This document shows positions 7,969-15,953 of a DNA stretch of 64,000 bases, in pieces (the first letter of the stretch is position 1; each line of letters starts with the position of its first letter). Under the pieces are notes generated by a model. The model saw only the letters and a program-made list of their open reading frames with translations, ran no database searches and was not told the origin of the DNA. Source of the stretch: JAHRAW01 sp028066695 (lineage in GTDB: Bacteria; Pseudomonadota; Gammaproteobacteria; Arenicellales; Poriferihabitantaceae); contig OY734803.1 in the NCBI GenBank assembly GCA_963457535.1, positions 1,922,001-1,986,000 on the forward strand. The letters run 5' to 3'. A program made the position numbers and the translations under genes.

Positions 7969-9150
7969 ATGCCCCGCCGCCTGCCGGCGATTTTTTTAAT
8001 CGGGCTGCTGCCCGTGCTGCAAAGTTGCGGCGGTGGCTCGCTGGCGCCGGTCGGAAGCAGCGTCTCGGCGCGCGGCGGCGCGACCGTCACCGACATTCGC
8101 ATTCGCCACGCGCCCGAGCATTCGCGTTTCGTTTTTGAGTTGAGCGGCCCCCCTTCATACAAGGTTTTTAAATTGCGCAACCCGGGGCGCGTGGTCATAG
8201 ATTTGCGCGGCGCGAAAATCCGCACCGCGATTCCGCGCGGCGCCGACACCGGGCAATTCATTCGCCGCATTCGCCACGGCGCGCGCGGCGGCGGCACGCG
8301 CGTGGTGTTTGATTTGGCGAAACCGACGCGGTTTTACGCGCAGGCGCTCAAGCCGCGCGGCCGCTACCAATACCGGCTGGTCGCCGATTTCCACCGCCCG
8401 AAAGGCGCGCCCGCGCAAAAGCGCAAAACGCGGCCGCGCCGCAAGGGCTCGGATCTTCTGGTGCTGATAGACCCCGGGCACGGCGGCGAAGACCCCGGCG
8501 CGACCGGCCGGCGCCGCCCGTATGAAAAAACCATCGTGCTGCAAATTTCCAAGAGACTGAAAGCGGCGCTGGACCGGCAGCCCGGCCTGCGCGCCGAGTT
8601 GACGCGCGGCGGCGACTATTACATCTCGCTGCGAAAGCGCACCGACATCGCGCGCCGCCAGAATGCCGATATGTTCATCTCGGTGCACGCCAACGGCGCG
8701 AGGAACCGTTCGGCGCGCGGCGCGTCGGTGTATGCGCTGTCGCGCAGCGGCGCGTCCAGCGAGACCGCGAAGTGGCTCGCCAACAAGGAGAACGCGTCCG
8801 ATTTGGTCGGCGGCGTCAGTCTCGCCGACAAGGAGGACATCGTCGCCGACGTGCTGCTGGATTTGTCCATGAGCGCGACCGTCAAAGACTCGCTCAGCCT
8901 CGGCCGCGACGTGCTGACGCAATTGAAAAGAATCAGCCGGCTGCACATTGACCGCGTGGAACAGGCCGGTTTCGTGGTGCTGAAATCGCCGGACATTCCG
9001 TCCATTCTGGTGGAGACCGCGTTCATGACCAACTCGGCCGACAAAAAACTGCTGGAAAACCCGCGCCACCAGCGGCGCATCGCCAACGCGATCGCCGCCG
9101 GCGTGCGCTCGCATGTCGCAAAAAACCGGAGCCGCTATGCAAGACGCTGA
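7969..9150 (+). CDS. N-acetylmuramoyl-L-alanine amidase (AMIN + Amidase_3)
   Basis: 393 residues from ATG 7969; a GTG at 7960 would add three. It cleaves the amide between MurNAc and the stem peptide during septal splitting. The N-terminal AMIN domain (about 35-130, from VTDIRIRHAPEHSRFVFEL) localises it to the division site. The C-terminal zinc amidase shows IDPGHGGEDPGATG, FISVHANGARN and SILVETAFMTN, with the Zn ligands His and Glu. The signal region LPVLQSCGGGS contains a lipobox (L-Q-S-C), suggesting a lipoprotein. No LysM domain follows. The place between tsaE and mutL matches amiB of E. coli. Confidence 0.9.
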   Translation: MPRRLPAIFLIGLLPVLQSCGGGSLAPVGSSVSARGGATVTDIRIRHAPEHSRFVFELSGPPSYKVFKLRNPGRVVIDLRGAKIRTAIPRGADTGQFIRRIRHGARGGGTRVVFDLAKPTRFYAQALKPRGRYQYRLVADFHRPKGAPAQKRKTRPRRKGSDLLVLIDPGHGGEDPGATGRRRPYEKTIVLQISKRLKAALDRQPGLRAELTRGGDYYISLRKRTDIARRQNADMFISVHANGARNRSARGASVYALSRSGASSETAKWLANKENASDLVGGVSLADKEDIVADVLLDLSMSATVKDSLSLGRDVLTQLKRISRLHIDRVEQAGFVVLKSPDIPSILVETAFMTNSADKKLLENPRHQRRIANAIAAGVRSHVAKNRSRYARR

Positions 9151-10978
9151 CGCGCCCGCGCGCCATGAAAAAATCATTCAACTGGACGACACGCTGATCA
9201 ACCAAATCGCGGCCGGCGAAGTGATTGAGCGCCCGGCCTCGCTGCTGAAGGAATTGCTGGAGAACAGTCTGGACGCCGGCGCCACGCAAATTCGCGTGCA
9301 GGCCGAGCGCGGCGGGCTGAAGCGCATTGAGGTGCGCGACAACGGCGGCGGCATTCCGCGCGACCAGGCGCGCCTCGCGCTGTCGCGCCACGCCACCAGC
9401 AAGTTGCGGAAGTTTGACGACCTGTTCAGCATCGGCACACTCGGCTTTCGCGGCGAGGCGCTGCCGAGCATCGCCGCGGTGTCAAAGTTGCGCCTGCGCT
9501 CGCGCCCGCATGGCGCGCGCGCCGGGTATGAAGTCGCCTGCGACGGCGGCGGAAAAATTTCCGAGCCGCGTCCGCTCGCGCACCCGCCCGGCACCACGCT
9601 GGAGACCGCCGATTTGTTTTACAACACGCCGGCGCGGCGCAAGTTTTTGCGCGCCGAGAAAACCGAGTTGCGCCACCTGGAGGATGTGGTTCGCCGCGCC
9701 GCGCTCAGCCGCTTTGACCTGGACATCGCCTTCAGCCACGACGGCCGCGAGGTGTTCCGCGCCGAAGCCGCCGCCGACGCGCGCGCGCGCGAACTTCGCA
9801 TCGCCGCGGTCTGCGGCAAGCCGTTCGCGCAGCAGAGCGTGTATTTTGAGGAGGAGGCCGGCGGCATGACCCTGCGCGGCTGGATGGGCCTGCCGACATT
9901 TTCGCGCAGCCAGCGCGACCTGCAGTATTTTTTCGTCAACGGGCGCGCGGTGCGCGACAACTTAATTGCGCATGCGGCGCGGCGCGCGTATGCCGATGTG
10001 CTGTATCACGGCCGCCACCCGGCCTTCGTGCTGTTCTTTTCCATCGCCCCGAAGTTGGTGGATGTCAATGTGCATCCGGCGAAAAGCGAAGTGCGCTTCC
10101 GCGACAGCCGCGGCGTGCATGATTTCATTTACCGCACGCTGCACCGCGTCATCGCCGGGTTGCGTCCGCGCGACGCCGGCGTGCCGCTGCCGACTCCCGA
10201 AGCGGCGCGCGCCGCCGGGCCCGGAATGCATGGCAAACAAGGCGACTGGGGCGGCGGCGGTTACGGCAGCCCCGGCGCGCAGCGCCACCTGCGCATGCTG
10301 ATGGCCGAGCAAATGGAAAACTACCACGCGCTGCACCCGGCGCCCGGCGCCGCGGAAACCGCGGACGCGCCGGCCATCGCCGACTCCGCCGACATTCCGC
10401 CGATGGGTTACGCGCTCGCGCAACTGAAAGGCGTTTACATCCTCGCCGAGAATCGCGACGGGTTAATCATGGTGGACATGCACGCCGCGCACGAGCGCAT
10501 CACCTATGAAACCCTGAAGCGCCAGGCGGCCGAGCGCGCCGCCGCCAGCCAGCCGCTGCTGGTTCCGCTGCGGTTGGCGGTCAGCCGCCGCGAAGCCGAC
10601 GCCGCCGAGCAATGCGCCGGCGAATTCGCCGCGCTCGGCTTTGATATCGGGCGCATTGACGCCGAGCAACTCGCGGTGCGCGCGGTGCCGGAGATGCTGG
10701 CAAAAGCCGACATTGAATCGCTGGTGCGCGACGCGCTGTCGGACATTCTGGAGCACGGCAGCACCGAGCGCATCACCGGCGCGCGGCACGAAATCCTGTC
10801 CAGCGCCGCCTGCCACGGCTCGGTGCGCGCCAACCGCAAACTGACCCACGCCGAAATGAACGCGCTGCTGCGGCAAATGGAAGAGGTGGAGCGCTCCGGG
10901 CAGTGCAACCACGGGCGGCCGACCTGGATGGGGGTGACGCTCGGGGAGATTGACAAGTGGTTTTTGCGGGGGAGGTGA
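9137..10978 (+). CDS. mutL: DNA mismatch repair protein MutL
   Basis: 613 residues. The GHKL ATPase domain shows LINQIAAGEVIERPAS, SLDAGATQI, DNGGGIP and LGFRGEALPSIAAVS. The C-terminal domain carries DMHAAHERITYE (the DxHAxxExxxxE metal motif), ACHGSVRAN and CNHGRPTW, so this MutL probably has its own nicking activity, unlike E. coli MutL, which relies on MutH. The linker at about residues 350-420 is glycine- and alanine-rich. ATG 9137 follows a CCGGAGC site and overlaps the amidase by 14 bases. It converges on no partner; miaA overlaps its end. Confidence 0.96.
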   Translation: MQDADAPARHEKIIQLDDTLINQIAAGEVIERPASLLKELLENSLDAGATQIRVQAERGGLKRIEVRDNGGGIPRDQARLALSRHATSKLRKFDDLFSIGTLGFRGEALPSIAAVSKLRLRSRPHGARAGYEVACDGGGKISEPRPLAHPPGTTLETADLFYNTPARRKFLRAEKTELRHLEDVVRRAALSRFDLDIAFSHDGREVFRAEAAADARARELRIAAVCGKPFAQQSVYFEEEAGGMTLRGWMGLPTFSRSQRDLQYFFVNGRAVRDNLIAHAARRAYADVLYHGRHPAFVLFFSIAPKLVDVNVHPAKSEVRFRDSRGVHDFIYRTLHRVIAGLRPRDAGVPLPTPEAARAAGPGMHGKQGDWGGGGYGSPGAQRHLRMLMAEQMENYHALHPAPGAAETADAPAIADSADIPPMGYALAQLKGVYILAENRDGLIMVDMHAAHERITYETLKRQAAERAAASQPLLVPLRLAVSRREADAAEQCAGEFAALGFDIGRIDAEQLAVRAVPEMLAKADIESLVRDALSDILEHGSTERITGARHEILSSAACHGSVRANRKLTHAEMNALLRQMEEVERSGQCNHGRPTWMGVTLGEIDKWFLRGR

Positions 10979-11937
10979 TTAAAAAACTCCCGGTAATTTT
11001 TTTAATGGGCCCCACCGCCACCGGCAAAACCGACCTTGCCGCGGCCCTGCACGACGCCTACCAAACCGACCTGATCAGCGTGGACGCCGTTCAGGTCTAC
11101 CGCGGCATGGACATCGGCAGCGGCAAGCCCGGCGCTGCATTCTTGCGCAAACACCCGCACGCGCTGATTGATATTCGCGCGCCGTCGGAGACCTATAACG
11201 CGGCGCAGTTTTGCGAGGACGCGCTGGGACTGATTGCGGAAAGCCATGCGCGCGGACGGTTGCCGCTGTTGGTCGGCGGAACCATGTTTTATTTCGCCGC
11301 GCTGGAGCACGGGCTGTCGGAATTGCCGGGCGGAGACGCGGCGGCGCGCGCCGAGATTGCGCGCGAAATGGAGGAACTCGGCGCGGCGGCGATGCACGCG
11401 AAGTTGCGCGAAGTGGATGCGCGGCTCGCCGGGACGATACGCCCGTCCGACCCGCAGCGCATTTCGCGCGCGCTGGAAATTCACCGGCTGAGCGGGCGGC
11501 CGCCGAGCGAAGTGATGGCGGAAAACGCCGGCGCGCCGCTGCCGTTTCCGCTGGTGAAACTCGGGCTGTTTTTCAGCGAGCGAAAAAAACTGCATGCGCG
11601 CATTGAGGCGCGCTTTCAAAAAATGCTGGAGCGCGGGCTGGTGGACGAGGCGCGCGGACTTCTAGCGTCCGCCGAAGCGGCCGGCGAGTCGCCACAAAAC
11701 TGGGCGTCGCTGCGCGCGGTCGGCTACCGCCAGACGATTGACTTTTTGCGCGGCGAATTTTCCGAGGAGGAACTGCATGCGCGCGGCGCGGCGGCGACGC
11801 GGCAACTGGCGAAGCGGCAGTTAACTTGGATGCGGCGGCAGCCGGAGTTGGTGTGGCTGGAGGCGGAAGGCGCGCTTGAGAAAGCGCGCACGCATTTGGA
11901 CGCGCGCGAAGATGTGGCCGAGTTTCGGCGGGGGTAG
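10957..11937 (+). CDS. miaA: tRNA dimethylallyltransferase
   Basis: 326 residues. MiaA transfers dimethylallyl to A37 of tRNAs that read UNN codons. The P-loop MGPTATGKTDLA, SVDAVQVYRGMDIGSGKP, LVGGTMFYF and QLAKRQLTWMR are present in order. GTG 10957 has a GGGGAG site eight bases upstream and overlaps mutL by 22 bases; an alternative GTG at 10975 overlaps the mutL stop but has its purine run too close. The family member in E. coli is followed directly by hfq; here seven other features intervene. Confidence 0.95.
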   Translation: MVFAGEVIKKLPVIFLMGPTATGKTDLAAALHDAYQTDLISVDAVQVYRGMDIGSGKPGAAFLRKHPHALIDIRAPSETYNAAQFCEDALGLIAESHARGRLPLLVGGTMFYFAALEHGLSELPGGDAAARAEIAREMEELGAAAMHAKLREVDARLAGTIRPSDPQRISRALEIHRLSGRPPSEVMAENAGAPLPFPLVKLGLFFSERKKLHARIEARFQKMLERGLVDEARGLLASAEAAGESPQNWASLRAVGYRQTIDFLRGEFSEEELHARGAAATRQLAKRQLTWMRRQPELVWLEAEGALEKARTHLDAREDVAEFRRG

Positions 11938-11959
11938 GGGCGGGAGTCATTCCCGCCCC
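11937..11959. terminator. Bidirectional hairpin between miaA and the convergent lipoprotein gene
   Basis: GGGGCGGGA and TCCCGCCCC form a perfect 9-bp stem with a 5-base loop, between the converging miaA and lipoprotein genes. No U-tract follows on either strand, so intrinsic termination would be weak. Confidence 0.4.
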
Positions 11960-11969
11960 GGTTCGCGCG

Positions 11970-12515
11970 TTACTGGCCGGTTTTTTTGCCGCGGCAGTAG
12001 GCGCGGTGGAGTGTTACCGAATCCGGCATGTACCAGTGCGCATCGGTCGCTGCGTCTACGGCGAAGCCCGGGAAGAATAGGAGATTGAGCCACAGATAGC
12101 CTCCGGGCTGAGGAGCGACCTGGGTCCGCAACACTTTATCGCCGTCTTGGCAAGTGATGGTTAGTGGATTTTCGGTCTTGTCAAAGGAGACGACGCCGGG
12201 CGCAGTGAAACGCCGCACGACATTTTCGACGACTCCAGGGGATTGGGATTTTTTTCGCTGCCTATTATAAGGATCATTTTTTGCCCGATATTCTTTGGCC
12301 GTGAGCGCCCCCCCTTCTGATTTTGTCCGTGTAATTTTTTGGCTGTTGCTCGCCTCGCACGAGATAGGTTCGCCACAGTTTGCGATTGAGACATGCACAG
12401 TATCGGTGGTTCCTTTGAAGATGGTTGCGCATCCGGACAACAGCGCAACGGTGAACAGCGATGCAACAGCAAACAAAACGCGCGCAACACGCACGGCTTT
12501 CCAAAGGTTTTTCAT
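11970..12515 (-). CDS. Hypothetical lipoprotein
   Basis: 181 residues from ATG 12515. The N-terminus MKNLWKAVRVARVLFAVASL runs into TVALLSGCATIFKGTTDTVH, a clear lipobox (LSGC), so the mature protein should be a lipid-anchored periplasmic or outer membrane protein. The pattern GCATIFKGTTDTV is common in small lipoproteins of unknown role. The rest has several Cys residues (ANCGEPISCEA, ITCQDGDK) and a C-terminal hydrophobic segment LWLNLLFFPGF. I do not recognise a function. Base use is more AT-rich than its neighbours, suggesting later acquisition. Confidence 0.7.
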   Translation of the reverse strand: MKNLWKAVRVARVLFAVASLFTVALLSGCATIFKGTTDTVHVSIANCGEPISCEASNSQKITRTKSEGGALTAKEYRAKNDPYNRQRKKSQSPGVVENVVRRFTAPGVVSFDKTENPLTITCQDGDKVLRTQVAPQPGGYLWLNLLFFPGFAVDAATDAHWYMPDSVTLHRAYCRGKKTGQ

Positions 12516-12593
12516 GAGAATAATATTCACTTTTAGGTATTTGATTAAGAGAGACGACAAAAGCGGATCTCTTCCGCCAGTGTAAGTGCGCGC

Positions 12594-12599
12594 AGTATA
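12594..12599 (-). promoter_or_regulatory. Candidate -10 box of the lipoprotein gene
   Basis: Read leftward, CGGCTATACTG supplies a TATACT box about 80 bases before the start at 12515, giving a 5' leader of roughly 75 bases. It shares CGGCTATACT with the FN3 gene promoter at 422-431. Confidence 0.4.
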
Positions 12600-12619
12600 G
12601 CCGAAAAGCGAAGCAAAAA

Positions 12620-12976
12620 CTACTTCACAAACACCCCAATCAACTTCGCGATTCCGTGCGCGAATTCGCTTTCCAGCGGGAAGGAGAGCATGCCCATGAC
12701 CGAATAGCCGAGCAGCCACGGGAGGAGGTAAAAGCGCGCGGCGAAGAAAAACCAGGCGACAAACAGCGGCACCAGCGGGCGCACCAAAAAGTTCGGCGTA
12801 ATCGGCGCGAACCACGCGAGCAGCGGGTCGGTGGCGCGCACGAAAAAACGCATGAAGAAAAACGAACTGTCCTCGGGCAAAAAAATGTTCATCGCAAAAC
12901 GGCCGATCAGCGTCCACATGACCATGCCGAGCGCGTAGTCCAGAATGAGCACCCAGAGGGGGATGTTGCCGATCAT
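12620..12976 (-). CDS. YggT-like integral membrane protein
   Basis: 118 residues, mostly hydrophobic, with about three membrane segments (IPLWVLILDYALGMVMW, VRPLVPLFVAWFFFAAR, YLLPWLLGYSVMGML). The middle segment FFVRATDPLLAWFAPITPN resembles the conserved region of YggT proteins, where a Pro-rich turn joins two membrane helices. Function in this family is unclear. ATG 12976 has a poor ribosome binding site and lies downstream of the strong terminator at 13000-13028, so its own promoter is not obvious. Confidence 0.6.
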   Translation of the reverse strand: MIGNIPLWVLILDYALGMVMWTLIGRFAMNIFLPEDSSFFFMRFFVRATDPLLAWFAPITPNFLVRPLVPLFVAWFFFAARFYLLPWLLGYSVMGMLSFPLESEFAHGIAKLIGVFVK

Positions 12977-12999
12977 GCGCGCGGGGGAGGGAGGGGGCA

Positions 13000-13028
13000 A
13001 GAAAAAGCCGGGGCATGCGCCCCGGCTT
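13000..13028 (-). terminator. Rho-independent terminator of the symporter operon
   Basis: On the minus strand a 10-bp stem (AAGCCGGGGC with GCCCCGGCTT, loop of four) runs into TTTTTC. It lies 22 bases beyond the stop codon of the symporter gene and is the clearest intrinsic terminator in this part of the window. Confidence 0.8.
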
Positions 13029-13049
13029 CTTCGGTGCTGCAGGCGGGGG

Positions 13050-14876
13050 TCAACGCGAATTGACCACCGTGGCGCCGCGCGGAACGCGGATCTCGTCGAC
13101 CATCGCCTGCGTCTCCGCATCCGGCGCTTTGGTCATGAGCGAGACCGCGACCGTGGCGATCAGGCTGACCGGCATGCCGATGATGCCGAACCGCAGGTGG
13201 TCGATGCCGAACCACGGCGCGTTGCCGGCGAACTGCGGCGCGACCCACCACAGATACAAAGTGCCGGCGATGAAGCCGCAGACCATTCCGGCGATGGCGC
13301 CGGCGCGGTTCGCGCGCTTCCACCAGATGCCGAGCACGATCGGGAAGAACAGCCCGGAACAGGCGAAGTCAAACGCCCAGATGACCGCGCCGAGAATGCC
13401 GGTCAGTTTCAGGCTGGCGACCAGCGCGCCGGCCGCGCCGATGCCGAGCAGCAGGATGCGCGCGACCAGCAGGCGGTGGCGGGTGTCGGCTTTCGGGTCG
13501 ATGATCTTGTAGTAGAGATCATGCGAAAGCGCGTTGGCGATCGCCAGCAGCAGCCCGTCGGCGGTGGACATCGCCGCGGCCATGCCGCCGGCGGCGACCA
13601 GGCCGGAGATCACATAGGGCAGCCCGGCGATTTCCGGAGTCGCCAGCACCACGATGTCGGGGCGCATGAAGAACTCGTTGATCTGCAGGATGCCGTCGCC
13701 GTTGCCGTCGGCGATCGCCAGCATGCCGATGTTGCTCCACTTTTGGATCCACGCCAGCGATTCCACCTCAAAGATGGATTTGCCGATGATGCTGCTCGCG
13801 AGGTTCGGATCCAGCAACTGCAGTTTGGTGAAAGTCGCGAGCGCCGGCGCCGTGAAGTAGAGCAGGAAGATGAAGAACAGCGACCATGCGACCGACTGCG
13901 TCGCCTGCTGCACCGACGGCGTGGTGAAGTAGCGCATCAGGATGTGCGGCAGCGAGGCCGTTCCGGCCATCATGCACAGCACCAGCGTGATGAAGCGCCA
14001 GCTGTAAAGCGCGCTGTCCTGCGGCGCGTTGTGCAGCGTGGTCAAAACGCGCACGCCGGGGATGTTCTCCGCGGCCGCGGCGCCGACTCCGAGGCTCTGC
14101 TCCAGTTCGCCGATGCGCACCACCGCGTCGCCGTAGGCGAATTGCGGGATCAGGCCGAAGTCCTGCACATTGGACATCCAGAACACCGGCACCAGGTAGG
14201 CGATGATCAGCACGATGTATTGCGCGACCTGCGTCCAGGTGACCGCGCGCATGCCGCCGAGCATGGAGCACAGCAGAATGCCGAGCAGCCCGAACCACAC
14301 GCCGACCTCAAACGGAATCTGCAGCGCGCGCGCCGCGATGGTTCCGGTGGCGTTGATCTGCGCGGTCACATAGGTGAACGACGCGACCGCCAGCACCACC
14401 ACCGCGCAGAAGCGCGCGAGATTGCCGCCGTAGCGCGCGCCGATGAAGTCGGGTACGGTGTAGCAGCCGAACTTGCGCAGGTAGGGCGCCATCAGCGAGG
14501 CGACCAGCACATAGCCGCCGGTCCAGCCGACCACGAGCGCGAGGTAGCCGTGTCCGCCGAAGTAGATGCCGCCGGCGAGCGCCACGAAAGACGCGCCGGA
14601 CATCCAGTCGGCGGCGGTCGCCATGCCGTTGAACACGGCCGGCACCTGCCGCCCGGCGACATAGTAGGCGTCCACCTGCATGGTGCGCGACAGCCAGCCG
14701 ATGCCGGCGTAGATCGCCACGGTAAACAGCACGAACAGAATGCCGATGGTGTCGGCTTCCACGCCGAACTGCTCGAGCACCGCCATCAGCAGGACGAACA
14801 CCAGAAAACCGCCGGTGTAGAGCCCGTAGATTTTCGGCAGGTTGTCGATGAACCCGCCTTTCATTTTGAGTTGCAT
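13050..14876 (-). CDS. Sodium:solute symporter family protein, large subunit (VC_2705 type)
   Basis: 608 residues with many membrane segments. It belongs to the SSS family subgroup that pairs with a small DUF4212 subunit and is related to acetate permease ActP. Conserved parts include YYVAGRQVPAVFNGMATAAD, WMSGASFVALAGGIYFGG, LGGMRAVTWTQVAQY and MAAAMSTADGLLLAIANA. The substrate cannot be read from sequence; short organic acids such as acetate are known for relatives. A second Met at 14864 is an alternative start. It follows the small-subunit gene by three bases. Confidence 0.88.
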   Translation of the reverse strand: MQLKMKGGFIDNLPKIYGLYTGGFLVFVLLMAVLEQFGVEADTIGILFVLFTVAIYAGIGWLSRTMQVDAYYVAGRQVPAVFNGMATAADWMSGASFVALAGGIYFGGHGYLALVVGWTGGYVLVASLMAPYLRKFGCYTVPDFIGARYGGNLARFCAVVVLAVASFTYVTAQINATGTIAARALQIPFEVGVWFGLLGILLCSMLGGMRAVTWTQVAQYIVLIIAYLVPVFWMSNVQDFGLIPQFAYGDAVVRIGELEQSLGVGAAAAENIPGVRVLTTLHNAPQDSALYSWRFITLVLCMMAGTASLPHILMRYFTTPSVQQATQSVAWSLFFIFLLYFTAPALATFTKLQLLDPNLASSIIGKSIFEVESLAWIQKWSNIGMLAIADGNGDGILQINEFFMRPDIVVLATPEIAGLPYVISGLVAAGGMAAAMSTADGLLLAIANALSHDLYYKIIDPKADTRHRLLVARILLLGIGAAGALVASLKLTGILGAVIWAFDFACSGLFFPIVLGIWWKRANRAGAIAGMVCGFIAGTLYLWWVAPQFAGNAPWFGIDHLRFGIIGMPVSLIATVAVSLMTKAPDAETQAMVDEIRVPRGATVVNSR

Positions 14877-14879
14877 GGT

Positions 14880-15137
14880 TTAACCCTCCTCGGCGAACCC
14901 GGTTTCCCGGTCGATTTTGTTCTGCATTCGGGCGAACACAAACAGCAGCACCACGAATACGATTTCCGAGCCCTGCGCCGCCATGTAAAAGCCGAGCGGA
15001 AAGCCCATGAAAGACATCGCGTTCAGTCCGCTTGCAAACCAGTGGACTACAAACGAGAAGAAAGCCCACACGATGAGGGTGATGATCATCAGCCTCTTCG
15101 TGCGCTTCCAGCGGGTGATTCGATTTGCATCGTTCAT
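14880..15137 (-). CDS. DUF4212 small subunit of sodium:solute symporter
   Basis: 85 residues from ATG 15137, preceded by GGAGCAAC. Two membrane helices are seen (MIITLIVWAFFSFVVHWF and a second around MAAQGSEIVFVVLLFVFA), separated by the segment LNAMSFMGFPLGFYMAAQG typical of this family. These small proteins are found next to VC_2705-type symporters and are thought to be part of the transporter. The stop codon is three bases before the large-subunit start. Confidence 0.88.
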   Translation of the reverse strand: MNDANRITRWKRTKRLMIITLIVWAFFSFVVHWFASGLNAMSFMGFPLGFYMAAQGSEIVFVVLLFVFARMQNKIDRETGFAEEG

Positions 15138-15230
15138 GTGTTGCTCCTCCGGGTGGATTGGATGTTGATACCGCGCGCGCATATTACACTATGGCGGGGC
15201 GCGCGGGGGGAGGCGGGTCCCGGCGAAATT

Positions 15231-15893
15231 ATGAAAAATCCGGCAAAAATCCGCCCAAAAGCCGCGCCGCTGCGGGATTTCTGGCGCGCCCTCAAAAAAT
15301 ATTTCGGCGCGCGCGCGCGGGTGCGGCGGGGGCCGATTGCCACGCCGCGGGCGCTGGCGGGGTTTTTGGAGAGCCGCGCGAGTTATATCGCGCAGACCGC
15401 GCTTTACGGATATATGAAAACGCGCGCGGGGACGCGGTTTCCGTCGCTGTTTGAGACGCCGGCGATGGTGGAATCCATCAATATCGCCAAATGGCGGATT
15501 TGGCTGGCCTGCCTGTCCGACCTCGCGGTGTATTGCGGCGTGCTGATGCGCCGGCGCGCCGATGCGCCCGATGGCGCGATTCGCGAGATGCTGGCGCGTG
15601 CCGCAGAAGAGGCGGCGGCGCGCGCCGAGTCGCGGGAAATTGACGCGGGTTTTGCCGAGGCCGCGCGCAAAGTGCGCGCGCGCATTGAAAGCGCCGATTT
15701 TGACGCGCTCGGCGACGATGAATCGGCGTTCACCGAGAGCCCCGAGGCGCTGCTGTATTGGGCGCCGATCGCCGATGAATTGAAGGCGCATGACGCCGAA
15801 ATCGTCCGCAATTCGGTGCGTTTTCGCTGGCAGGAAATCCGGCGCGAATTGCGAAAATATTTGCGCGCCGAGGAGGTCGCCGCGGCGCTGTGA
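15231..15893 (+). CDS. Conserved hypothetical protein
   Basis: 220 residues, no signal peptide and no clear membrane helix. The N-terminus is basic (MKNPAKIRPKAAPLRDFWRA). The middle holds FLESRASYIAQTALYGYMK, TRAGTRFPSLFETPAMVES and KWRIWLACLSDLAVYCGVLM; the rest is charged and alpha-helical, rich in Ala, Arg and Glu. The conserved aromatic-rich core suggests a real soluble protein family, but I do not recognise the function. ATG 15231 is the only Met close to the core and lies divergent from the symporter genes. Confidence 0.65.
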   Translation: MKNPAKIRPKAAPLRDFWRALKKYFGARARVRRGPIATPRALAGFLESRASYIAQTALYGYMKTRAGTRFPSLFETPAMVESINIAKWRIWLACLSDLAVYCGVLMRRRADAPDGAIREMLARAAEEAAARAESREIDAGFAEAARKVRARIESADFDALGDDESAFTESPEALLYWAPIADELKAHDAEIVRNSVRFRWQEIRRELRKYLRAEEVAAAL

Positions 15894-15907
15894 GGCGCGC
15901 CGGCCTG

Positions 15908-15930
15908 TGGTAGGATGTCCCCACTAGAAT
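15908..15930 (+). promoter_or_regulatory. Candidate promoter elements of the LRR gene
   Basis: An extended -10 box TGGTAGGAT (15908-15916) and a second TAGAAT (15925-15930) lie upstream of the ATG at 15954, which has an AGGAGC site. No -35 is clear for either. Confidence 0.35.
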
Positions 15931-15953
15931 TGCTCATTAAATAGGAGCACAAA

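Noticed and set aside
12945..15230. Long open frame opposite the sodium:solute symporter genes
   Set aside because: The symporter and its small subunit are clearly coded on the other strand. Only the last part of this frame, from ATG 15231, is kept as a separate gene.
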